DNA from: Sneathiella chungangensis | GTDB taxonomy: Bacteria > Pseudomonadota > Alphaproteobacteria > Sneathiellales > Sneathiellaceae | DNA: 64,000 bases | Reading direction: 5' to 3' | NCBI RefSeq assembly: GCF_009882935.1 | Contig: NZ_WTVA01000004.1 | Coordinates: 369,117 to 433,116, forward strand | Shown here: one piece after another, positions 26,674 through 34,102 of the stretch | How positions within the stretch are numbered: the stretch's first letter is position 1 | How the letters are laid out: every line of letters begins with the position of its first letter | Notes under the pieces: generated by a model | Told to the model about the DNA's origin: nothing | What the model saw: only the letters and a program-made list of their open reading frames with translations | The model's database searches: none | Position numbers and translations under genes: made by a program

Positions 26674-28394
26674 TTGTCCGTCCTCTCGGGTTTGCTTGAC
26701 TTTAGGCGCTGACCGCTCGCTCTGCGAGGGTCGGCGACAGCCTGCAGGCCGTCGCTGGGATCATCGGCGACAAGGCAGATGGAGGGGCGACTGATACCGC
26801 TTGCGGCACCAAACGCTGATTTGTGGCCACGTGCCGTCAGGGCATCCAGAAAATCTTCATTGATGGCCTCTTCCACCATGACCTTATCGGCTGAGGCGAG
26901 GTGCGGTTCGGTTGACGACGGAATGCTATGCGTAAAAACACGGGGCGCGGCAACGGCATCGACAAGGGGGAGACCCTGGGCAATATGTCCGGCGAGAGTT
27001 TGTGCCATCGCCTGCAATTGCAGGTCCGCGCCGGGACCGCCGCCGGCGATGACGCCGCCGTTGGCCGTTTTAAATATCATCGGATAGGCGCTGACGCGGG
27101 GGCGTTTGCCGGGCCGGAGGGAGGCTGGATGATCACCCGCGACATAACTTTGCGCACCGCGAGTGGAAAGAACAAAGCCAAGCTCCGGGACCACGGGTCC
27201 GTCAAAGGATGCGTCGCTTGGTGTCGACGCAAAGATGTTCCCCTCGCCGTCGATAATGGCCGCTACGGAGGTATCGAGTGACAATTCCCCGGTCTCCGGT
27301 GCCGTCATTCCGCTTCTCATGGCAGTTGAGTGCCCCCGAAACTCCCCCGCCGGAGGGAGCGGGCTGGCGGCTTTATGTTTGTCGATCAATGAGGCGCGCG
27401 CTTTCGTATATTCCGGTGACAGCAATTCCGTCAATGGGACATCGATGAATTCCGGATCACCGTAATAGGCCTCCCGATCGACGAGCGCGAGCTTGAGTGC
27501 CTCAATGATCAGGTGAAAGGCATCGACCGAGCAAGAAGGTAATTTACTGATCCCATAGGCGTCCAGAATCTGCAGCGCCTGCGACAGGGCGGGGGCCTGC
27601 GTCCAGGGACCGGGGGTGAAGAGGGTTCCGCTGAAAACACTTGCGGTGGTCGCGGATACAACGGGCGTTTTGTGGGCGGCCAGATCGGCATGCGTCAGCC
27701 ATCCGTCATGATTCTTGACGTGACGGATCATGATATTGGCCATGTCGCCCTTGTAGAAAAGATCGCGGACGGCCTGAAGTCCGCCGGTTCGTCCCTTTTT
27801 TGCGCTGCCTTTGCGATCCGCATCAACAAGCGTGCCAATGCAGTCGGCGAGTTTCGACTGGACAAACAAGTGGCCGACGTCTATCGGCGCGTCATTCACG
27901 AGCCAGAATTTGGCATTTTCGCCCATCCGCATGTACGACCGCTGGAACTGGGCGGAGCAGGCCGCAAGATCCTCATGCGCGGGGAATCCCTCTTTCGCCA
28001 GCGATTGTGCGGGAGACGCCACATCGGCAAAACTCATGCTGCCAAAGCGCGCGAGCGCCGTGAGCCAGGCATCGGGTGCCGCGGGAACCACGGTCCTGAG
28101 AATGCCTTGCGGGATCCGGCCGCGATGGTTGGTTTCAAAATATTGTGGATCGGCGCTGGTGGGCCATCGGCCGGCGCCTTCAATGGAATAGCAGCGGTCT
28201 TCTCCGGCGAGATAGACGAGGATGGGCGCAACGCCGCCGAACTGGACCTGTTCGGAATGCAGAACCGTCAGCGCGATGGAGGCGGCTACTCCGGCGTCGA
28301 CGGCATTGCCGCCGACATCAAGAATATCTGCGGCAATTCCGGCGGCCAGATCATGGCCCGCGGATACCGCATAGCTGTTGTTTTTCGTAGCCAT
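26670..28394 (-). CDS. Gamma-glutamyltransferase-like Ntn hydrolase
   Basis: This is a 574-residue member of the gamma-glutamyltransferase family, first gene of the four-gene operon. I place the start at 28394 (MATKNNSYAVSAGHDLAAG); earlier codons give no family similarity. No signal peptide is seen, so it is cytoplasmic, unlike the periplasmic enzyme of E. coli. The N-terminal half has DVGGNAVDAGVAASIAL. Autoprocessing should occur before DTSVAAIIDGEGN, but in the usual DTT/DTS alignment the nucleophile position is Ser376 rather than threonine (Thr375 precedes it). The small subunit keeps GGVIAGGGPGADLQLQAM. It may act on gamma-glutamyl or N-acyl amides made by the operon. Confidence 0.82.
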   Translation of the reverse strand: MATKNNSYAVSAGHDLAAGIAADILDVGGNAVDAGVAASIALTVLHSEQVQFGGVAPILVYLAGEDRCYSIEGAGRWPTSADPQYFETNHRGRIPQGILRTVVPAAPDAWLTALARFGSMSFADVASPAQSLAKEGFPAHEDLAACSAQFQRSYMRMGENAKFWLVNDAPIDVGHLFVQSKLADCIGTLVDADRKGSAKKGRTGGLQAVRDLFYKGDMANIMIRHVKNHDGWLTHADLAAHKTPVVSATTASVFSGTLFTPGPWTQAPALSQALQILDAYGISKLPSCSVDAFHLIIEALKLALVDREAYYGDPEFIDVPLTELLSPEYTKARASLIDKHKAASPLPPAGEFRGHSTAMRSGMTAPETGELSLDTSVAAIIDGEGNIFASTPSDASFDGPVVPELGFVLSTRGAQSYVAGDHPASLRPGKRPRVSAYPMIFKTANGGVIAGGGPGADLQLQAMAQTLAGHIAQGLPLVDAVAAPRVFTHSIPSSTEPHLASADKVMVEEAINEDFLDALTARGHKSAFGAASGISRPSICLVADDPSDGLQAVADPRRASGQRLKSSKPERTDK

Positions 28395-28442
28395 AGTTGC
28401 GCTCTTCTGGCTCGCTTTATTTCCCAATTTTATATTCCAAGC

Positions 28443-28452
28443 TGACCGGTCA
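28443..28452. promoter_or_regulatory. Palindrome upstream of the GGT-like operon
   Basis: TGACCGGTCA is a perfect 10-base palindrome. On the minus strand it is followed six bases later by AATATAAA, which could be a -10 element, about 50 bases before the operon start. Operator status is a guess from position. Confidence 0.3.
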
Positions 28453-28549
28453 CGGATTGTTGCCGCAGTATGGCGCAAATTGGGTTAAAATTTTCTTTAA
28501 TGGCACATCAATGGGGGCTGGCAGGAACGCAGAAAGCTGCAAATTTCGG

Positions 28550-29530
28550 CTAGTAACAGCCCAGCAATCGGGCTTTTTGCCGAAGCAGCGCAACCACCGT
28601 ATCGATGGTCGGCGTTTCATGGCCGGTAATCGCGCCCAGTTCCTGAACAGCGGTGACGAGTGCGTCAATTTCCATCGGCCGGCCGCTTTCCATGTCGACC
28701 AGCATCGAGGTTTTGTGCGGGCCGACCCCGGCGGCGCCCTCAATCCTTTTGTCGACGTCAATTGCAAATTTGACGCCAAGGGATTCGCCGATAGCTTGCG
28801 CCTCTACCATCATACGCCGCGCAACCGCGCGTGTCTCCGGATTACCCGTGATTTTATCGAGCGTGGCATGCGTCAACGCCGAGATTGGATTGAAGCTCAG
28901 ATTGCCCCAGAGCTTTACCCAGATATCGGAGCGGATATCGGTCCGGACCGGAGCCTTGAGCCCTGCGCCAATCAGAAGGCTGGAGAGCGTCTTCACGCGC
29001 TCCGTCCGTTCTCCCGTGGGTTCCCCGACGGGAAACCGGTCGCCCGCCATATGAGCGATAACCCCCGGTCGGGGGACGTCCGCCGCCTGGTAAATGACGG
29101 CGCCGATGGCCCGCTCGGGCCCGATGCCGTCCCAGATTTTCCCTTCCGGATCCACGGCCTTGACACGCTGGTTTTCCTTATCGCCCTTGAGCCCATAAAA
29201 ATACCACCATGGAACGCCATTTTGCGCGGTGACAACGGCGGTATCCGGTCCCAGAAGAGGTTGCATCTTATCGACTATCGCCGCGACGGAATGGGCCTTC
29301 AGCGCGACGATCACATAATCCTGTGGCCCAAGTTCGGCGGGATTGTCCGTCGCCCGGATGTTATCGAGAGTGAAATTCCCGTCCGGCCCTTCTATCCGGA
29401 GGCCTTTTTCGCGAATGGCCGCCAGATGGGGGCCGCGAGCAATCAGCGAGACCTCCGCATCGCCCTTTCTCGCAAGAAGTCCGCCGACAAGACCGCCGAT
29501 GGCACCGGCGCCGTAAATACAGATTTTCAT
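28550..29530 (-). CDS. 2-dehydropantoate 2-reductase family protein (PanE/ApbA)
   Basis: This is a 326-residue ketopantoate reductase-type NADPH enzyme. The nucleotide site MKICIYGAGAIGGLVGGLLA is at the very N terminus; KAH, near residue 79, and QNGVPWW follow as in PanE. The C-terminal helical domain has the lysine/asparagine/serine region WVKLWGNLSFNPISALT and the substrate-binding segment KTSMLVDMESGRPMEIDALV, both standard. True PanE makes pantoate for CoA synthesis. However, the gene overlaps the stop of a CoA ligase by one base (TAATG), so it may instead reduce another 2-keto acid in catabolism. Confidence 0.85.
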   Translation of the reverse strand: MKICIYGAGAIGGLVGGLLARKGDAEVSLIARGPHLAAIREKGLRIEGPDGNFTLDNIRATDNPAELGPQDYVIVALKAHSVAAIVDKMQPLLGPDTAVVTAQNGVPWWYFYGLKGDKENQRVKAVDPEGKIWDGIGPERAIGAVIYQAADVPRPGVIAHMAGDRFPVGEPTGERTERVKTLSSLLIGAGLKAPVRTDIRSDIWVKLWGNLSFNPISALTHATLDKITGNPETRAVARRMMVEAQAIGESLGVKFAIDVDKRIEGAAGVGPHKTSMLVDMESGRPMEIDALVTAVQELGAITGHETPTIDTVVALLRQKARLLGCY

Positions 29531-31050
29531 TATGCCAATCCCAGTTTCTCGGCGAGGCCGATCCGTTGCAGTTTTCCCGTGGCTCCCTTGGGAATTTCAT
29601 CGAGCAGGGTGATGCTGCGCGGCACCTTGAAGGCGGCGAGGCTTTTTGCCGCAAATTCCCGGAGTTCCGCCTCACTGGCGCTCTGCCCGTCCTTCAGGAC
29701 GACGGCCGCGGCAACGTCTTCTCCAAGTTTCTCGTGGGGCAGGGCGAAGGTGACCGCCTGCTCGACCGACGGGTGGTTCATCAGTATTTCGTCCACCTCG
29801 CGCGGGGAAATCTTCTCGCCGCCCCGGTTGATGATCTCTTTCAGGCGCCCTGTTATGGTGAAATATCCCTCTGCCGTCATAATCCCCTGATCGCCCGTCC
29901 TGAACCAGCCGTCCGTGAAGGCTTCCGCATTGGCTTTCGGATTGTTCTCATAACCTTTCGTGACGTTCTCGCCGCGGATGACAATCTCGCCGGTCTCGCC
30001 GGGCCCCAGTAATCGTCCGTCTTCCGACATGATGGCGACGTCCGGTCCCGAGGCGATGCCGACGCTGCCGGCAATGCGTTTTGCCGGCGGGAGCGGATTT
30101 GCCGCCATCTGGTGGGAGGCCTCGGTCATGCCATAGGCTTCGATCACCGGACAGCCCCACATTTCCTCAAGCGATTTCATGACCTGCGGCGGGAGCGATG
30201 CCGAGGATGAGCGGATGAACCGGAGCTTTGCCTTGGCGACCGTCTCCTGATTGCGTGCGCCGCGCGCGAGGATGGCCTGGTGCATGGTCGGCACGGCGGT
30301 GTACCAGCTCGGCTTCACTTCGTCGAGCCAGGAGAAGAATTTGAGCGCGTTGAAGCCGGGCGTGCAGGTCACGCTCGACCCGGCGCGGAGCGAGGACAAT
30401 ACCGCCGCAATGAGCCCGTGAATATGAAACAGCGGCATGATATTGAGGCATTTGTCATTCTGTGTCAGTGCGAGGGATCGAGCGATGTTGCGCGCCGAAG
30501 CGGTGACATTCCGGTGGCTCAGCGGCACGATTTTTGGTCGCGAGGTTGTGCCGGAGGTATGCAGGATAAGGGCCGTATCTTCGGCCCCGGCGGCGCCGGA
30601 CTTTGATGCCTGTCCGATAGGCTCCCCCTTCAAGACGAAGGCGCCCGCCGCCGCGCCCTCAGGCACGGCAAGCTCGATAATCGCAATGCCCAGCTTTTCC
30701 GCGACCGCAATGGCCGGGCTGGCGCTTCCTTCCTCGACAAGGAGTGCTTTCGCCTTGAGATCATCAAGATAGAACTCAAATTCTTCGGCCTTGTAATCGG
30801 GATTGAGCGGTGCGGTCGTCGCCGCGCAGGCCACGGTTACGAAGGCGCTCGCCATTTCCGGGCCATTGGGGAGCACGATGGCAACGCGATCGCCGCGCCC
30901 GATACCGAGCGCGTTAAGCTGTTCAATCACGCCGGACGCCAGGCTTCGAAACCCGTCATAGCTAAGCGCATCCCGCCCCGGCGCTCCGATCGCGGGATCT
31001 GTCGCAGCGCCGGTCGTGATAAGTTCAATCATGGTTTTGGCATCAGTCAT
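29530..31050 (-). CDS. AMP-dependent acyl-CoA synthetase (FCS/oxalyl-CoA ligase-like)
   Basis: This is a 506-residue ANL-superfamily ligase that activates a carboxylic acid as the CoA thioester. The P-loop is ALILHTSGTTSRPKIVPLSHRN (about residues 165-185), followed by PLFHIHGL, the AYGMTEASHQM motif and WFRTGDQGIM; the hinge and catalytic lysine are GRLKEIINRGGEKISPREVD and PKGATGKLQ. The LFHIHGL pattern and length recall the plant AAE3/oxalyl-CoA synthetase and feruloyl-CoA synthetase-like group, but the substrate is uncertain. It starts the transcript that also encodes the PanE-like reductase. Confidence 0.9.
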   Translation of the reverse strand: MTDAKTMIELITTGAATDPAIGAPGRDALSYDGFRSLASGVIEQLNALGIGRGDRVAIVLPNGPEMASAFVTVACAATTAPLNPDYKAEEFEFYLDDLKAKALLVEEGSASPAIAVAEKLGIAIIELAVPEGAAAGAFVLKGEPIGQASKSGAAGAEDTALILHTSGTTSRPKIVPLSHRNVTASARNIARSLALTQNDKCLNIMPLFHIHGLIAAVLSSLRAGSSVTCTPGFNALKFFSWLDEVKPSWYTAVPTMHQAILARGARNQETVAKAKLRFIRSSSASLPPQVMKSLEEMWGCPVIEAYGMTEASHQMAANPLPPAKRIAGSVGIASGPDVAIMSEDGRLLGPGETGEIVIRGENVTKGYENNPKANAEAFTDGWFRTGDQGIMTAEGYFTITGRLKEIINRGGEKISPREVDEILMNHPSVEQAVTFALPHEKLGEDVAAAVVLKDGQSASEAELREFAAKSLAAFKVPRSITLLDEIPKGATGKLQRIGLAEKLGLA

Positions 31051-31087
31051 TGACGGTATCTCTTTCTTTTAATATTCCGGCGTGTCT

Positions 31088-32677
31088 TTACGCCTCAATC
31101 GTCGGCAATCTTTCCCGCAATTCGTTCTTGGCGATTTTCTCAAGCGTCGAGCGTGGAAAATCGTCGAGGATGATAACATCACGTACGACTTTGAAATCAG
31201 CCAGATTTTGCCGGCAGGCATCAATCAGGCTGTCCTTCAGGTTTTCCGGCGCGCCCGCCTTCGGAATGACGAAGACGACCGGGACTTCGTCAAGCATGTA
31301 ATGTTTCTGGCCGACCACGGCGCATTCCTCGATCCAGCCGGTTTCCATGACAACCGTTTCTATTTCGGACGCCGCGACATTCTCCGCGCCGACTTTCAGC
31401 ATGTCCTTCTCGCGATCGCCGAAGTAGAGATTTCCCTCTTCATCCATACGGATGACATCGCCGGTTTCGAACCAGCCCTCCGCATCGAAAGCTTTGGCAT
31501 TGGCTTCGGGATTGCGGAAATATTCCTTGAACATGCTGACCCCGCGTACCCCGCGGATATAGAGGAGGCCGCGCTCTCCGGGCTTTATATGGTTGCCGTC
31601 CGGATCGCGGATTTCGATATCATATCCGGGCGCAACGCGCCCGATGCCCATCGCCGGACCGGGTTGTTCAATATCGCCGACAATGCCTTGCGTGATGGTT
31701 TCCGTCATTCCCCACCAGCCATAGGTCTTGATGCCGTAAATTTCTTCAACGTCGGGAAGGCGCACAGCGGGACACCAGAAGCGGAAGCTGTGGTCGGGCG
31801 GTGGATCCTGCGCCAGCAGCGCCTTCACGCAGAAGGGGATCAGGGACGCCCACGTACATTTATTTCTCCGCGCGACATCCCAGAATCGGGAGGCGGAGAA
31901 CTTCGGTTGAACAACAACCGTGCCACCTACCCATAACATACTCAGCATTGAATATGATTGTGCATTGGTATGAAAGAGCGGGAGGAAACAAAGACAGATA
32001 TCATCACAGGAAAGCCGCATATTCGCGACATTTGCCTGCGCCCCCCAGATGGCATTTGCGTGGGTCCAGAGCACCGCCTTGGGCCGCGACGTTGTGCCGG
32101 ACGTGAATTGTACGCCGAGATCCGCGAAGGGATCTGTCGGTCGTGTCGGGCAGGGGCTGGTCTCGGCGCGCAGATCGGCGAAGAGGATATGCGGAACGTC
32201 CGCCGGAACCGGCGCCGGAACTCCCGCGTCATTATCGGTAACAGACAGAAACTTGATGTTTGGCGCCGACTCAAATACCAGCTTCGCGAAGGAGGGCTGG
32301 GTGATGGCCGCGACAATCTGCGCATGATCGGCAAAATAGGTCATGTCACGGGCGACGGAGCGCGTGTTCGTGGATACCGCCACAGCGCCGATATGGGCGC
32401 AGGCAAACCAGGAGATGAGGAATTCAGGGCTGTTGTCGAGATGCAGCATCACCTTGTCGCCGAACGCCACGCCGTTTTTATGAAGTGCCGCCGCAACGCG
32501 CTCCACCTCGGCGCTGAATTCCGCGTAGCTGAAACTTTCCGATTGACCGTCGAACGGTTCCCAGATCAGAAAGGTCGTGTTGGGGCGACGCTCCACCCAC
32601 TGGCGGAGTAGCCAGGGAATATCGCGTCCTTCGACCATTGCCTTGTGGGATTGCTCAATCGCTGTGATTAATGTCAT
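31088..32677 (-). CDS. ATP-dependent acyl-CoA ligase (CaiC-like)
   Basis: This is a 529-residue ANL ligase resembling the crotonobetaine/carnitine-CoA ligase group. I use the ATG at 32677 (TLITAIEQSHK follows), with GAGGGA seven bases upstream; the frame runs on upstream through the divergent promoter region without family similarity. Motifs are VQFTSGTTSRPKAVLWTHAN, YGWWGMTETITQ, WFETGDVIRM, GDREKDMLKVGAENVAASEIE and the lysine region RSTLEKIAKNELRE near the C terminus. It ends 37 bases before the next ligase gene starts, so both may be co-transcribed. The substrate is not predictable. Confidence 0.9.
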   Translation of the reverse strand: MTLITAIEQSHKAMVEGRDIPWLLRQWVERRPNTTFLIWEPFDGQSESFSYAEFSAEVERVAAALHKNGVAFGDKVMLHLDNSPEFLISWFACAHIGAVAVSTNTRSVARDMTYFADHAQIVAAITQPSFAKLVFESAPNIKFLSVTDNDAGVPAPVPADVPHILFADLRAETSPCPTRPTDPFADLGVQFTSGTTSRPKAVLWTHANAIWGAQANVANMRLSCDDICLCFLPLFHTNAQSYSMLSMLWVGGTVVVQPKFSASRFWDVARRNKCTWASLIPFCVKALLAQDPPPDHSFRFWCPAVRLPDVEEIYGIKTYGWWGMTETITQGIVGDIEQPGPAMGIGRVAPGYDIEIRDPDGNHIKPGERGLLYIRGVRGVSMFKEYFRNPEANAKAFDAEGWFETGDVIRMDEEGNLYFGDREKDMLKVGAENVAASEIETVVMETGWIEECAVVGQKHYMLDEVPVVFVIPKAGAPENLKDSLIDACRQNLADFKVVRDVIILDDFPRSTLEKIAKNELRERLPTIEA

Positions 32678-32776
32678 GCCCGTGTCCCTCATTCTTGTTT
32701 TTTGAAAATCATAGGAAGGAAACGCGGGAAATTCCAGCGCCGTATTGTGGAAGGCCTGCTTTTTCACATCATGAAA

Positions 32777-32804
32777 TGATCCGGTTCGCCGGGGAGTTCG
32801 TAAA
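32777..32804 (+). promoter_or_regulatory. ECF11 (RpoE) promoter of the SDR-SnoaL operon
   Basis: TGATCC at 32777-32782 and CGTAAA at 32799-32804 are separated by exactly 16 bases, the same pattern seen twice more in front of rpoE and of the FAD oxidoreductase. The start of transcription would be near 32811, giving a leader of about 80 bases. Confidence 0.8.
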
Positions 32805-32835
32805 TGGGTATATGAAACAACTAAGGAGATGCCGG

Positions 32836-32895
32836 ATGCCGAGACAAGGACGGACCGCGTGGGGCGTACGGTGCTTCCGGGGCGCGGCAACATGA
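32836..32895 (+). CDS. Short leader ORF coupled to the SDR gene (19 aa)
   Basis: The ATG lies seven bases after AAGGAG (32823-32828), the best ribosome site in this leader. The frame encodes MPRQGRTAWGVRCFRGAAT and its stop overlaps the SDR start codon as ATGA. The SDR gene itself has no clear ribosome site, so its translation may depend on ribosomes finishing this mini-ORF. The peptide is arginine-rich and resembles nothing I know. It could alternatively be a chance frame beneath a badly placed SDR start. Confidence 0.4.
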   Translation: MPRQGRTAWGVRCFRGAAT

Positions 32896-33641
32896 CAAAC
32901 GACTCCATCTGGATCGTCGGCGCCAGTTCGGGAATTGGCCGGGAAGTCGCCAGGCAGCTCGCGGATAACGGCAATAACGTAATCATTAGCGCGCGAACCG
33001 CCGATGCGCTGGCGGAATTTGCGGCATCAAAACCGGATGCGCTCTCTGCTCTCCCGCTTGATGTGGCGGACAAAGCGTCGGTCACAGCCGCCGTCGATCG
33101 GCTTTACGCGGCTGACGCAGGACCCGAAACCGTCCTTCTGAATGCGGGCTCCTATCAGCCTATGTCATTCGATCATTTCTCGGCCGAAAAAGCCATGCAT
33201 CTGATGGATGTGAATTATTTCGGGGTTGTCCGGGTAATCGAGCAACTTCTTCCCCGTTTCCTTGAACGCAAAGCCGGACGGATAATCGTCGTGGCTTCGG
33301 TAGCCGGATATCAGGGGCTACCGCTTGCCCTGGCTTACGGCCCGTCCAAAGCGGCGTTGATCAATTTATGCGAAGCGTTACGCGTCGAGCTTGAGGGGAG
33401 CGGGGTGACGATACAGCTGGTCAATCCGGGTTTCGTCAAAACGCCGCTGACGGCCGGCAACAAGTTCAAAATGCCGTTTCTGATGGAGGTTGAAGACGCC
33501 GCGAGCCGAATCATTCGCGGAATGGAAGACAACGCTTTCGAGATTGCCTTCCCACGCCGCTTTGCCTGTATCCTCAAGTTTATCCGAATGTTGCCTTATG
33601 CCATATCCCTGCCGCTCATACGAAAAGGAACAGGTGGATGA
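32892..33641 (+). CDS. SDR family oxidoreductase in the RpoE regulon
   Basis: This is a 249-residue short-chain dehydrogenase. The cofactor site IVGASSGIGREVARQL is near the N terminus; LNAGSYQP replaces the usual NNAG; the catalytic serine lies in VVASVAGYQG and the Tyr/Lys pair in ALAYGPSKAALINLCEALRVEL. The C terminus has hydrophobic stretches (ILKFIRMLPYAISLPLI), suggesting membrane association, as in lipid-modifying SDRs. It overlaps the following SnoaL-like gene by four bases. An SDR of this type often accompanies the cfa-DUF1365-FAD oxidoreductase set in alpha- and gammaproteobacteria, and it carries the same RpoE-type promoter. It probably acts on a fatty acyl or phospholipid substrate. 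Confidence 0.88.
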   Translation: MTNDSIWIVGASSGIGREVARQLADNGNNVIISARTADALAEFAASKPDALSALPLDVADKASVTAAVDRLYAADAGPETVLLNAGSYQPMSFDHFSAEKAMHLMDVNYFGVVRVIEQLLPRFLERKAGRIIVVASVAGYQGLPLALAYGPSKAALINLCEALRVELEGSGVTIQLVNPGFVKTPLTAGNKFKMPFLMEVEDAASRIIRGMEDNAFEIAFPRRFACILKFIRMLPYAISLPLIRKGTGG

Positions 33642-34084
33642 CGATACCTGAAAACCGCCGCCGTCTTCTTGATGATTATGTCCGTTACTTCGAGGCGCTG
33701 ACGCCCGAGACGATTGACGATCTGGACCGGCTCGCCGCCGAGGACATGATTTTTGAAGATCCCTTTAACCGGCTGACGAGGCGGAGTGACGTCAAACGAC
33801 TGTTCCGCGAGATGTTTGAAGATACGAAAAATCCCGCATTTAAAATCAGCGACATATTCTGGTCGCCGGACGCCACGAAGGCTATTTTGAAATGGCGCTT
33901 TACCGGAAGCGCGCGGGTGATCGGGGCGTTCGATTTCGACGGTTTGTCGGAAATCTGCTTCGACGAGACCGACCGCGTCTGCAGCCATATCGATTACTGG
34001 GAGGCGGCGACGCATTTCTATGGGCGGATTCCCGTCATCGGCACATTGATCAGGCTTGTCCGTAACCGGCTGCGCCTTTCCTGA
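33638..34084 (+). CDS. SnoaL-like / NTF2-fold protein
   Basis: This is a 148-residue protein with the cone-shaped NTF2/SnoaL fold pattern: N-terminal helices LLDDYVRYFEALTPETIDDLDRLAAEDMIFEDPFNRLT, then strands ending in FDETDRVCSHIDYWEAATHFY. Proteins of this kind often stand next to the SDR, FAD oxidoreductase, DUF1365 and cyclopropane synthase genes, with unknown biochemical role. Its start overlaps the SDR stop (ATGA), so it belongs to the RpoE-driven operon. It converges with the cfa gene, with only 18 bases between the stops. Confidence 0.85.
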   Translation: MTIPENRRRLLDDYVRYFEALTPETIDDLDRLAAEDMIFEDPFNRLTRRSDVKRLFREMFEDTKNPAFKISDIFWSPDATKAILKWRFTGSARVIGAFDFDGLSEICFDETDRVCSHIDYWEAATHFYGRIPVIGTLIRLVRNRLRLS

Positions 34085-34102
34085 ACCTCCCATTCGGGGT
34101 GA

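Noticed and set aside
32678-33085. Extended N terminus of the CaiC-like ligase
   Set aside because: The extra codons run antisense through the SDR gene and its RpoE promoter; ATG 32677 has a ribosome site and matches the family start.
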